Numbered from the stretch's first letter, positions 1 to 4,137 are shown. The stretch: 8,210 nucleotides of DNA from Patescibacteria group bacterium (GCA_022710815.1 JAKLGF010000017.1:1-8210), one strand, 5' to 3'. Translations and numbers: made by a program. Notes: generated by a model from the letters alone, not told the origin.

Positions 1-255
1 CTAAACCCCTATGTATTCAGGGTTAGATACCTTCATAATGATAACCGGAAATCCGAAGCCGGAAAACCGGTGCAGAAGCCCCAAGGCCTTCCGGCCTCGA
101 AGTTCCAGTTATCGAAGGTGGGTTTCCCCATTCGGAAATCTCCGGGTCAAAGCCTGCTACACGGCTCACCGAAGCATATCGCAGTTACGCTACGTCCTTC
201 TTCGCTCTAATATTCCAAGGCATCCTCCATTTGCCTATAATTCCTTCGCTAGCAA
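1..255 (-). rRNA. rrl: 23S ribosomal RNA, 5' portion (partial at window edge)
   Basis: Read on the minus strand, this is the 5' domain I of 23S rRNA. Recognisable conserved blocks are GGATGCCTTGG (about 225-215), GAAGGACG, CTGCGATATGCTTCGG, and the highly conserved GATTTCCGAATGGGGAAACCC, followed by a helix-10-like element with TGAATACATAGG near the left edge. By alignment from memory to E. coli and B. subtilis, the mature 5' end should lie about 32 nt before the end of GGATGCC, near 250 with several nt of uncertainty. The gene continues beyond the left edge. Helix 9 is enlarged (separate entry). No 16S rRNA or tRNA lies upstream within the window; the next gene upstream is a protein gene on the other strand. 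The plus-strand reading frame over this region is an artefact. Confidence 0.95.
29..119 (-). other. Expanded helix 9 region of 23S rRNA
   Basis: Between the conserved GGGGAAACCCA block and the helix-10-like sequence, E. coli has a hairpin of about 18 nt. Here the equivalent interval is 91 nt. Outer arms ACCTTC (29-34) and GAAGGT (114-119) pair. An inner 11-nt pair, 40-50 with 103-113, has a single G.U. Inside are two small hairpins: 59-70 (CCGG, 4-nt loop, CCGG) and 84-97 (five pairs closed by a GGAA tetraloop in the rRNA sense). The nested pairing suggests a real branched extension of the rRNA and not sequence noise. Whether it is kept in the mature rRNA cannot be told from DNA. Confidence 0.7.
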
Positions 256-264
256 TTAAAGACC

Positions 265-290
265 GTAAATAAATAAAAATATTTATTTAC
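265..290 (-). repeat. Perfect A/T inverted repeat next to the 23S 5' end
   Basis: Ten-bp arms GTAAATAAAT (265-274) and ATTTATTTAC (281-290) are separated by a 6-nt loop. The hairpin ends about 10-15 nt upstream of the inferred 23S 5' end. After it, in the minus sense, comes GGTCTTTAATTG, which loosely resembles the boxA antitermination element (TGCTCTTTAACA) but is too degenerate to call. A role in processing or antitermination of the 23S precursor is possible but not shown. Confidence 0.5.
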
Positions 291-319
291 AATTGTACTT
301 ACTTACTTTTACTATTTGG

Positions 320-340
320 GATAACAAATATTTTGTTATC
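320..340 (-). repeat. Perfect 9-bp hairpin in the 23S upstream region
   Basis: GATAACAAA (320-328) and TTTGTTATC (332-340) are perfectly complementary around a 3-nt loop. No U-tract follows on either strand, so it is not an intrinsic terminator. A 14-nt palindrome, TCATTTATAAATGA, lies nearby at 367-380. Both lie between the terminator at 405-438 and the 23S gene and would be part of the 23S precursor leader. They could equally be operator-like protein sites. Confidence 0.45.
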
Positions 341-404
341 TAAATTCTTCCTTATTGCATTCGTATTCATTTATAAATGATCTTGCAAAAAAGTTGACTA
401 ACCC

Positions 405-438
405 CTAATAAAAACAAAAAATCGCTTTTGAAGCGATT
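405..438 (-). terminator. Intrinsic terminator upstream of 23S (attenuator or sRNA terminator)
   Basis: In the minus sense an 8-bp stem, AATCGCTT/AAGCGATT (arms 438-431 and 427-420) with a 3-nt loop, is followed by TTTTGTTTTTATT. This is a strong Rho-independent terminator. It lies about 90 nt downstream of the predicted promoter at 535-563 and about 150 nt before the 23S 5' end, so it either ends a short separate RNA or attenuates 23S transcription. The upstream segment GAAGCGA (479-473) is complementary to 7 nt of the first arm and loop (436-430), giving an alternative, mutually exclusive pairing. Confidence 0.7.
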
Positions 439-528
439 GGCTCATTGGGCAAAAATAAATGCCTAAAGCTATTCGCTTCGAAGTTTTTTTGAATATGTAT
501 TAGTTGCTATCATTCCTTTCTTGGTCGT
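410..528 (-). ncRNA. Predicted short RNA or 23S leader, about 115-120 nt
   Basis: The interval between the predicted start near 528 and the terminator at 405-438 would give a short transcript. It contains an 8-nt palindrome CTTCGAAG (476-483), an 8-nt-loop hairpin GGCA/TGCC around 447-463, and the terminator stem. A 14-codon frame (513 down to 469) sits in it, but AAAGGA directly abuts its ATG, too close for normal initiation, so I do not call a leader peptide. I do not recognise the RNA. It could be an independent sRNA or the attenuated leader of 23S. No tRNA fold is present. Confidence 0.4.
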
Positions 529-534
529 AGTGAC

Positions 535-563
535 ATATTAGCCCAAAATTAAAACCATGTCAA
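535..563 (-). promoter_or_regulatory. Sigma70-type promoter reading toward 23S
   Basis: In the minus sense, TTGACA (563-558), a 17-nt spacer and TAATAT (540-535) make a near-consensus promoter with a predicted start near 528. It is the best promoter upstream of the 23S gene. A 13-mer GTTTTCCACAGGT lies about 20 bp upstream of the -35 and recurs upstream of the gene at 3229-3945. If this promoter serves 23S, the gene is transcribed independently of 16S. Confidence 0.7.
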
Positions 564-583
564 TACCTTAACAAGGCCCTAGA

Positions 584-596
584 ACCTGTGGAAAAC
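584..596 (-). promoter_or_regulatory. DnaA-box-like 13-mer, copy 1
   Basis: The minus-strand sequence GTTTTCCACAGGT contains TTTTCCACA, which fits the relaxed DnaA box TTWTNCACA. The identical 13-mer occurs once more, at 4116-4128, also intergenic, on the same strand and upstream of a promoter. A shared regulator site is inferred, not shown. Two copies are too few and too far apart to suggest a replication origin. Confidence 0.35.
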
Positions 597-624
597 TCCC
601 TCTAGCCAGAAGCCCTAAAAAGGC

Positions 625-652
625 TTGACTTTGCCCCCTTTTGTTATATAAT
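625..652 (+). promoter_or_regulatory. Sigma70-type promoter of the 148-aa protein gene
   Basis: TTGACT (625-630), a 16-nt spacer and a perfect TATAAT (647-652) predict a start near 659-660, about 82 nt before the ATG at 742. The leader contains a 6-bp complementary pair, AATCTG (674-679) with CAGATT (704-709), enclosing a GGAGG-like segment. That is a weak hint of leader structure. Start selection is supported by AAAGGA (732-737) four nt before the ATG. Confidence 0.75.
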
Positions 653-741
653 ATAAACATATTCTAAGTACCCAATCTGCCAACCCTGGAGGCATTACAA
701 AACCAGATTTGCTCATTTAAATTTTATTTGGAAAGGACCAT

Positions 742-1188
742 ATGACAAACTTTTTTGCACTCCCCTATGGAGCAACTGTGCGCGTTGTTCACAACGAAGT
801 TCCTTCTGCTGTGGCATCAATAATGAATGCTGTAGAAGTCAAACGAGCGGGTTTTATCATCAATGACCCCAGCAAGAAATTATTGCCCCAAGCTCTTTCT
901 CTTCTTGTTGAATATCGCAAGAAAGAAAAACGATCTGTTGTTCACGAGTTTGAAATTACTCTTAGGTCCAACTTGAGATCAGGCGCTAGTCTTGGAAAAA
1001 GAATCTATCAGTGCCCAGATGAGTGCGAAAGCTTAGAGGAAATTCTTTCGTCAACTTTGGCTGACTTTGCTCAAAAGCCTCAAGATCCTAAAAAGCAAAA
1101 AGCAATTGCTAATCTTTTGGAAGATCCTGCTATCAATGAAATCTTTTCTCAGGCTTTCAAGTGGGCTGCCCAAAACTTTCCAATGTGA
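742..1188 (+). CDS. Hypothetical protein, 148 aa, unrecognised
   Basis: I do not recognise this protein. It has a clear promoter (625-652), an AAAGGA ribosome site 4 nt before the ATG, a TGA stop and a terminator 12 nt further on, so it is very likely expressed as a single gene. There is no signal peptide and no membrane segment, so it should be cytoplasmic. The N-terminal half (about 10-75) alternates short hydrophobic strands with charged segments, and the C-terminal half (about 96-146) looks helical. A basic patch, YRKKEKR, is at 58-64, and two cysteines (C91, C95; CPDEC) are four residues apart, which could be a metal or redox site or chance. It is convergent with the phosphatase operon. 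No function is assigned. Confidence 0.8.
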   Translation: MTNFFALPYGATVRVVHNEVPSAVASIMNAVEVKRAGFIINDPSKKLLPQALSLLVEYRKKEKRSVVHEFEITLRSNLRSGASLGKRIYQCPDECESLEEILSSTLADFAQKPQDPKKQKAIANLLEDPAINEIFSQAFKWAAQNFPM

Positions 1189-1200
1189 GAACAAACAAAA

Positions 1201-1240
1201 AAAACGTCTAAGACATTATGTCCTAGACGTTTTTGTTTTT
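1201..1240. terminator. Two-way intrinsic terminator between convergent genes
   Basis: An 11-bp stem, 1205-1215 with 1219-1229, has a 3-nt loop, with A runs on the left and GTTTTTGTTTTT on the right. In the minus-strand transcript the one imperfect position is a G.U pair; in the plus-strand transcript it is A.C. Either direction gives a U-tract, so it can end both the plus-strand gene at 742-1188 and the minus-strand operon ending at 1249. Confidence 0.85.
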
Positions 1241-1248
1241 ACAAAGAG

Positions 1249-2103
1249 CTATGTTCTTGCCAGAATCTTGGGCAAGATTTCAGTTTTCAATCTCTGATCC
1301 AGCCAGCTCGCGCAAACATAGTATGCGCCAGCCTCTTGGAGTTTCTTGAGATGTCCTGGCTCGTCAATGGAGGCCACAGCAATCACAGTTGCTCCTGAAG
1401 ACACAGCTGATGTTACTCCTCGAACGCTATCTTCAAAGATGAGTTGTTCATAGGGTTGAACTTTGCTTTTCTTGGCAGTTGCAAACCAGATATCTGGAGA
1501 AGGCTTTGGTCTTCCAATGTAATCACTTTCAGTGACAATCTGATCACGAGAAAACCAATCTGGCATAAGTCTGAATGGAACAAATATTTCCTCGATCTTT
1601 TTTTGAGCAAATGTTGGTTTAACAAATCTGTTTACAATTTGCTCAGCCTTTTTCCAAGGCAAGGCTGTTCCAATGCAAAGATTCTTAGCAAAATTTGGTC
1701 CAAACCTAATTTGCAAATGAGATTGAAGGGCCACATAGATCATGAAAAATCCTGTCCTAACATCAAAACCATGTTCCTGGATATACTTTCCATAATTATG
1801 GTCTTTGTTGTGGATGAATTCTTGGATCCTTCCTGAATATGGTTCTTCGTTGGAAAGATATATTGATCCATCTGCGTGTTCGCGTAGTCTCAAGAATTGC
1901 TGAGCCACTTGAAGATTGGATAGACCAATAAAGCCAGGAATAACTGCAAAGAATTTCTTGTAGTCTGGCTCGTAGTCTTGTGTCCCTTTTTTGAAGAGAC
2001 GAACTCCAGTGAATTCGGCTGTGGCCATGGCAATTGCTCTGTGATGAGCAAGGTCATTATTCACGATTGTTCCTTCTAGATCAAAAGCAATCGCTTTTAT
2101 CAT
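1249..2103 (-). CDS. HAD-superfamily hydrolase (beta-phosphoglucomutase-like phosphatase), 284 aa
   Basis: A predicted phosphatase or phosphotransferase acting on a small phosphorylated substrate in the cytoplasm; the substrate is unknown. Motif I is AFDLEGT, with nucleophile D8 and Glu at position 10 where most HADs have the acid-base Asp; this D-x-E form is also known from enolase-phosphatases. Motif III is Lys200 in GRPKPSPDIW, and motif IV is ED (224-225) in EDSVRGVTSAVSSGATVIAV, typical of the beta-PGM/CbbY branch. Motif II is not obvious. At 284 aa it is about 60 residues longer than usual, with the extra length in the cap (about 35-180). I start it at ATG 2103, not the TTG at 2106, because AGGAG (2112-2108) is 4 nt from the ATG but only 1 nt from the TTG. 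The ATG overlaps the upstream gene's TGA (TGATG), implying translational coupling with the membrane protein. Confidence 0.88.
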   Translation of the reverse strand: MIKAIAFDLEGTIVNNDLAHHRAIAMATAEFTGVRLFKKGTQDYEPDYKKFFAVIPGFIGLSNLQVAQQFLRLREHADGSIYLSNEEPYSGRIQEFIHNKDHNYGKYIQEHGFDVRTGFFMIYVALQSHLQIRFGPNFAKNLCIGTALPWKKAEQIVNRFVKPTFAQKKIEEIFVPFRLMPDWFSRDQIVTESDYIGRPKPSPDIWFATAKKSKVQPYEQLIFEDSVRGVTSAVSSGATVIAVASIDEPGHLKKLQEAGAYYVCASWLDQRLKTEILPKILART

Positions 2104-2663
2104 CAAGCTCCTTTCTGAGGACTAAACCATGATTTAATGGTTCCTGGCATTCCAGCCATGATTCCTCCTAGTACTACCAAGATTCCTCCAATGACAACAA
2201 TGATTCTGGTGTCAGGGCTTGGGAATTCTTTCAAGAAAAAGAGTCCCCAACCAATAGCTACCAATGTGTTCATGTTGTAGATTGGAGTCAGGGCAGCAAT
2301 GGGCGCATTTATACTCAAAGCCAAGAAAGAAAAAATCTGTCCGCCAGCCCAGAGGATACCCTGTAGAAATCCAAAAGCCAAAGCTTGATTGGTGGCTTGG
2401 TAGGTTTCCTTCATACAAAGAAAAACTACCAGAGAAATAACAATACCTAAACCAATCCAGACTAGCTTCCACTTCAGGGAAAGCTCAGGCTGTCTGACCA
2501 AGAAGAAGATGATGAAAGGAATAACAATTCCTCCCAGCATCATCATAGTGGCTGGACCAACAGTGACTGTCATGCCAACTCTTTCCGGCGTCATTGTTAC
2601 TCTAGAAACTGTAGCATATGAGCCCCAGCACAAAGCAGCAAGTATTGCGTAAACAATCCACAT
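2103..2663 (-). CDS. EamA/DMT-superfamily-like membrane protein, half size, 186 aa
   Basis: An integral membrane protein with about six hydrophobic segments, near residues 1-20, 35-56, 66-84, 95-116, 118-144 and 153-172. The N-terminal WGSYATVSR and the later TPIYNMNTLVAIGWGLFFLKE, followed by a Gly-rich last helix (GGILVVLGGIMAG), resemble EamA domains of drug/metabolite transporters. The WGS start also recalls the GRP sugar-uptake branch. Family members usually have about ten helices; one repeat of about 140 aa plus extra helices suggests it works as a dimer (inference). The substrate is unknown. AAGGAG lies 7 nt before the ATG and a near-consensus promoter is at 2719-2747. The HAD phosphatase is translationally coupled downstream, so the pair might import and dephosphorylate a common metabolite, but this is speculative. 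Confidence 0.82.
   Translation of the reverse strand: MWIVYAILAALCWGSYATVSRVTMTPERVGMTVTVGPATMMMLGGIVIPFIIFFLVRQPELSLKWKLVWIGLGIVISLVVFLCMKETYQATNQALAFGFLQGILWAGGQIFSFLALSINAPIAALTPIYNMNTLVAIGWGLFFLKEFPSPDTRIIVVIGGILVVLGGIMAGMPGTIKSWFSPQKGA
2108..2116 (-). promoter_or_regulatory. Ribosome binding site deciding the HAD start
   Basis: AGAAAGGAG in the minus sense lies inside the last codons of the EamA-like gene. Its AGGAG is 4 nt from the ATG at 2103 and 1 nt from the alternative TTG at 2106, favouring the ATG. The same nine bases are perfectly complementary to a segment of the predicted ncRNA (2938-2930). Confidence 0.75.
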
Positions 2664-2718
2664 GGATTATCTCCTTTCAAGATAAATTGTAGTCAAATTA
2701 TTTTTGACGGCTGTTTAT

Positions 2719-2747
2719 CTTATACCTCAAAAACACACTTTTGTCAA
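2719..2747 (-). promoter_or_regulatory. Sigma70-type promoter of the EamA-HAD operon
   Basis: TTGACA (2747-2742), a 17-nt spacer and TATAAG (2724-2719) predict a start near 2712 and a leader of about 48 nt. The -35 box directly follows the U-tract of the terminator at 2750-2786, so the upstream RNA and this operon are separate units, packed with no spare bases. A second TTGACT lies in the leader without a good -10. Confidence 0.8.
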
Positions 2748-2749
2748 AT

Positions 2750-2786
2750 AAAAAGCGCGCCGGACTGGAGACGTCTTTGGCGCGCT
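2750..2786 (-). terminator. Intrinsic terminator of the predicted ncRNA
   Basis: A perfect 8-bp GC-rich stem, AGCGCGCC/GGCGCGCT (arms 2754-2761 and 2779-2786), has a 17-nt loop containing the palindrome AGACGTCT. In the minus sense it is followed by TTTTATTTGAC. The plus side lacks a T-tract, so the direction is minus. It closes the transcript starting near 3143. Confidence 0.85.
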
Positions 2787-2795
2787 ATTAATGCA

Positions 2796-2882
2796 TCTGA
2801 TTGGGCTTTGAACTGTTCTTATTTTGTTTCAATCGTTTTGGAATCCTGGGGGTGTCGCCATCAACCCAATAGGCCAATCAGA
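2796..2882 (-). other. Long-range stem domain within the predicted ncRNA
   Basis: TCTGATTGG (2796-2804) pairs with CCAATCAGA (2874-2882); after one G-G mismatch, two more pairs extend it inward. It encloses about 63 nt containing a GGGT (2850-2853)/ACCC (2864-2867) hairpin and an unpaired A-rich stretch. In the minus-strand RNA this would be the last domain before the terminator. Confidence 0.55.
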
Positions 2883-2899
2883 AGTGCACTCTAGTTTTT

Positions 2900-2926
2900 C
2901 TGTGGGGAGATTTTACCTCCCCACAG
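2900..2926 (-). other. 10-bp perfect hairpin in the predicted ncRNA
   Basis: CTGTGGGGAG (2900-2909) and CTCCCCACAG (2917-2926) pair perfectly around a 7-nt loop (2910-2916). No U-tract that would make it a terminator follows on either strand. Confidence 0.7.
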
Positions 2927-2976
2927 TTAAGAAAGGAGGGGGAAAATTTGTCGGGAAATAATCTGGAAGTTTTTCA

Positions 2977-2999
2977 CAGAGAGACTGCCCGTCTCTCTG
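2977..2999 (-). other. 9-bp perfect hairpin with GGGCA loop in the predicted ncRNA
   Basis: CAGAGAGAC and GTCTCTCTG pair perfectly around a 5-nt loop. In the minus-strand RNA the loop is GGGCA, which could pair with a nearby GCCC near 3036-3041 to form a pseudoknot. The pseudoknot is inference only. Confidence 0.65.
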
Positions 3000-3149
3000 A
3001 GTAAAGAGCACCTTGTTGCCACGGGACGACTTGGCTTGGGCGCAGAGATCTGCATCAATCAAATACTTTTAAATTAGGATATAAAGGAACAGTGGTTTTT
3101 TGGGAAAGAGATTTCTCTCTTCCTATTGGTTCAAGCCAGAACCATTTAT

Positions 3150-3178
3150 TGTATATCACTAAAACTAATTATTGTCAA
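3150..3178 (-). promoter_or_regulatory. Sigma70-type promoter of the predicted ncRNA
   Basis: TTGACA (3178-3173), a 17-nt spacer and TATACA (3155-3150) predict a start near 3143, at the base of a 6-bp hairpin. The -35 box sits directly behind the U-tract of the upstream gene's terminator, sharing TTATTTGACA with the junction at 2742-2751. Confidence 0.75.
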
Positions 3179-3180
3179 AT

Positions 3181-3212
3181 AACCAAAACCGCCACCCCAA
3201 AGGGTGGCGGCC
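3181..3212 (-). terminator. Intrinsic terminator of the TM-helix-repeat gene
   Basis: A perfect 9-bp stem, CCGCCACCC/GGGTGGCGG (3189-3197 and 3202-3210), has a 4-nt loop and is followed in the minus sense by TTTTGGTTATTTG. It lies 17 nt after the stop codon of the gene at 3229-3945. Confidence 0.88.
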
Positions 3213-3228
3213 ATGTAATTTCTGTTTA

Positions 3229-3945
3229 TTATCTCTTCATCTTGTCGCGGATATCTTTTAAGAAATCCCCGGCAATATCCTTTCCTCCCCAACCAAAGGC
3301 GATGCCTCCAGCAATGGCAAAGAAGTAAACTAATGCTTCTAAGAATTTAGAGAAGAAAATCTGAACCAATTCAGCTGCAATGCTAAGCTGGGTCAAAATG
3401 GCAGCAATAGCAAAAAGCCAAATAGCTCCGGCTGTAATTGCTCCTACTGTTTTTGCATAGCCAATGTTCATCTTTGAAACGCTGGCAATGACAATTTTCT
3501 CAACAATGTCGCTCACAACAACTGTAACAACAAAGATTAACACAGCAACCAAAATGTTTGGAAGATATGTAACAAACTTTGTTAAAACTTCGTTGACTCC
3601 TGTCCATCCCAAAGCATTGGTAATAATAACGATAAATGTGATCAAGAAGACCCATTTAACGATTGCTCCAACAAACTTTGAGGCGTCCAAATCAATGTCT
3701 GCTTTCTTGAAAGCTTCTGTCCAACCCTTCTTGTCGAAGATTTTGTCGAACTTAATCATTTCAAGAATCTTGATAACTACTAACTCTACTAAGGCAGCAA
3801 TCCAGGCTCCGATAACGAAGACGATAATTGCTAACAGCAATTTGGGCAAGAATACGATGAATCCTGAAACTAAATCATTAAGGGCTGTTAAAACTCCATT
3901 CTGCAAATTCATCCACAAATCAACGATTTCTTGTGTGTTTGCCAT
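3229..3945 (-). CDS. MscS-type TM-helix-repeat membrane protein, 238 aa
   Basis: An integral membrane protein of the 'conserved TM helix' type (the PF05552-like repeat found in some mechanosensitive-channel relatives and common in CPR genomes). Hydrophobic segments lie near 28-60, 92-112, 126-156, 164-186 and 202-222. Two repeats align: FLPKLLLAIIVFVIGAWIA (33-51) and YLPNILVAVLIFVVTVVVS (127-145), each starting with a [FY]LP turn. The last segment, GGIAFGWGGKDIAGDFLKD, resembles the Gly/Ala-rich pore helix (TM3) of MscS, but the protein ends soon after it, so the cytoplasmic beta domain of true MscS is absent. A role in osmotic or membrane-tension response is plausible, not shown. No Shine-Dalgarno precedes the ATG; the upstream bases AAACAATAT resemble those before the epimerase start. 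It has its own promoter and terminator. Confidence 0.85.
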   Translation of the reverse strand: MANTQEIVDLWMNLQNGVLTALNDLVSGFIVFLPKLLLAIIVFVIGAWIAALVELVVIKILEMIKFDKIFDKKGWTEAFKKADIDLDASKFVGAIVKWVFLITFIVIITNALGWTGVNEVLTKFVTYLPNILVAVLIFVVTVVVSDIVEKIVIASVSKMNIGYAKTVGAITAGAIWLFAIAAILTQLSIAAELVQIFFSKFLEALVYFFAIAGGIAFGWGGKDIAGDFLKDIRDKMKR

Positions 3946-4038
3946 ATATTGTTTAATTCTACGGTTAAAAACCTATTTCCCGCCCTATTCCCTTAGGGAG
4001 CAAGGCAGTTAATTATTTTATTGGTTATTGACCACTTA

Positions 4039-4077
4039 ATAGCCTTTTTTGGTTTAAAAACGACCTTTCTAGGCTAT
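4039..4077 (-). other. 5'-terminal stem in the leader of the TM-helix gene
   Basis: ATAGCCT (4039-4045) and AGGCTAT (4071-4077) are complementary, with a 25-nt loop holding a smaller GGT/ACC pair. The predicted transcription start (about 4076) falls at the base of this stem, so it would cap the 5' end of a leader of about 130 nt. The rest of the leader has overlapping CCCTA/TAGGG pairings near 3982-3998. A riboswitch is not recognised. Confidence 0.4.
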
Positions 4078-4082
4078 AGTTT

Positions 4083-4091
4083 ATTATACCA
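4083..4091 (-). promoter_or_regulatory. Extended -10 promoter of the TM-helix gene
   Basis: In the minus sense TGGTATAAT is a perfect extended -10 element (TGnTATAAT), with -10 at 4088-4083. The -35 region (about 4106-4111, TTCCCT) is weak, as is common for extended -10 promoters. The same TTTGGTATAAT occurs on the plus strand before the epimerase gene at 7449-7459. A DnaA-box-like 13-mer lies about 27 bp upstream of the -10. Confidence 0.65.
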
Positions 4092-4115
4092 AATTTTGGA
4101 CTTTTAGGGAATACC

Positions 4116-4128
4116 ACCTGTGGAAAAC
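4116..4128 (-). promoter_or_regulatory. DnaA-box-like 13-mer, copy 2
   Basis: The sequence is identical to the 13-mer at 584-596, on the same strand and again just upstream of a promoter (about -40 to -52 relative to the predicted start). It contains TTTTCCACA. A shared operator or DnaA site is a guess. Confidence 0.35.
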
Positions 4129-4137
4129 CTTTGATAA

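Larger units (their letters stand above)
2750..3143 (-). ncRNA. Predicted structured non-coding RNA, about 390 nt, family unknown
   Basis: This interval has no convincing protein frame but has its own promoter (3150-3178), a hairpin at the predicted 5' end, and an intrinsic terminator. In order along the RNA: UGGUUC/GAACCA (3144-3127); an imperfect hairpin 3123-3103; a 9-bp perfect hairpin CAGAGAGAC/GTCTCTCTG with loop GGGCA (2999-2977); a pyrimidine-rich segment with CTCCTTTCT (2938-2930); a 10-bp perfect hairpin CTGTGGGGAG/CTCCCCACAG (2926-2900); a palindrome AGTGCACT (2890-2883); and a long-range stem of 9 bp plus 2 bp across one mismatch, pairing 2871-2882 with 2796-2807, that encloses a GGGT/ACCC hairpin. 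I looked for and did not find tmRNA ends, RNase P P4 elements, the SRP tetraloop domain or common riboswitch cores. It could also be a riboswitch-like leader, but the operon downstream has its own promoter. Confidence 0.6.

Noticed and set aside
11..259. Plus-strand 82-aa open frame
   Set aside because: It lies antisense to the 23S rRNA 5' end; conserved rRNA blocks explain the sequence.
469..513. 14-aa leader peptide on the minus strand upstream of 23S
   Set aside because: AAAGGA directly touches the ATG, too close for initiation, and no run of regulatory codons is present.
1444..1836. Plus-strand 130-aa open frame
   Set aside because: It is antisense to the HAD phosphatase, whose motifs I, III and IV are intact.
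2104..2106. TTG start for the HAD protein giving 285 aa
   Set aside because: AGGAG is only 1 nt away from the TTG; the ATG at 2103 has a workable 4-nt spacing and overlaps the upstream stop as TGATG.
2948..3004. Plus-strand 18-aa frame starting at TTG after a perfect AAAGGAGG
   Set aside because: The SD-like site is striking, but there is no plus-strand promoter or terminator, the start is TTG, and the bases are explained by the minus-strand RNA.
2927..3055. Minus-strand 42-aa frame inside the predicted ncRNA
   Set aside because: No ribosome site precedes it, the protein is unremarkable, and the frame crosses a perfect hairpin, so it looks like chance.
2750..3143. Identity as tmRNA, RNase P RNA, SRP RNA or 6S RNA
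   Set aside because: The size suits tmRNA or RNase P, but there is no tRNA-like pair of ends or GGTTCRA T-loop, no GAGGAAAGTCC/ACAGAA P4 elements, no SRP GGAA domain, and the layout is several separate hairpins and not the long rod of 6S.
3092..3328. Plus-strand 78-aa open frame
   Set aside because: It spans a terminator hairpin and the antisense end of the TM-helix gene, with no ribosome site.
3464..4012. Plus-strand 182-aa open frame
   Set aside because: It is antisense to a gene with clear membrane-repeat signal and its own promoter and terminator; its low-complexity T/I/K composition is that of a shadow frame.
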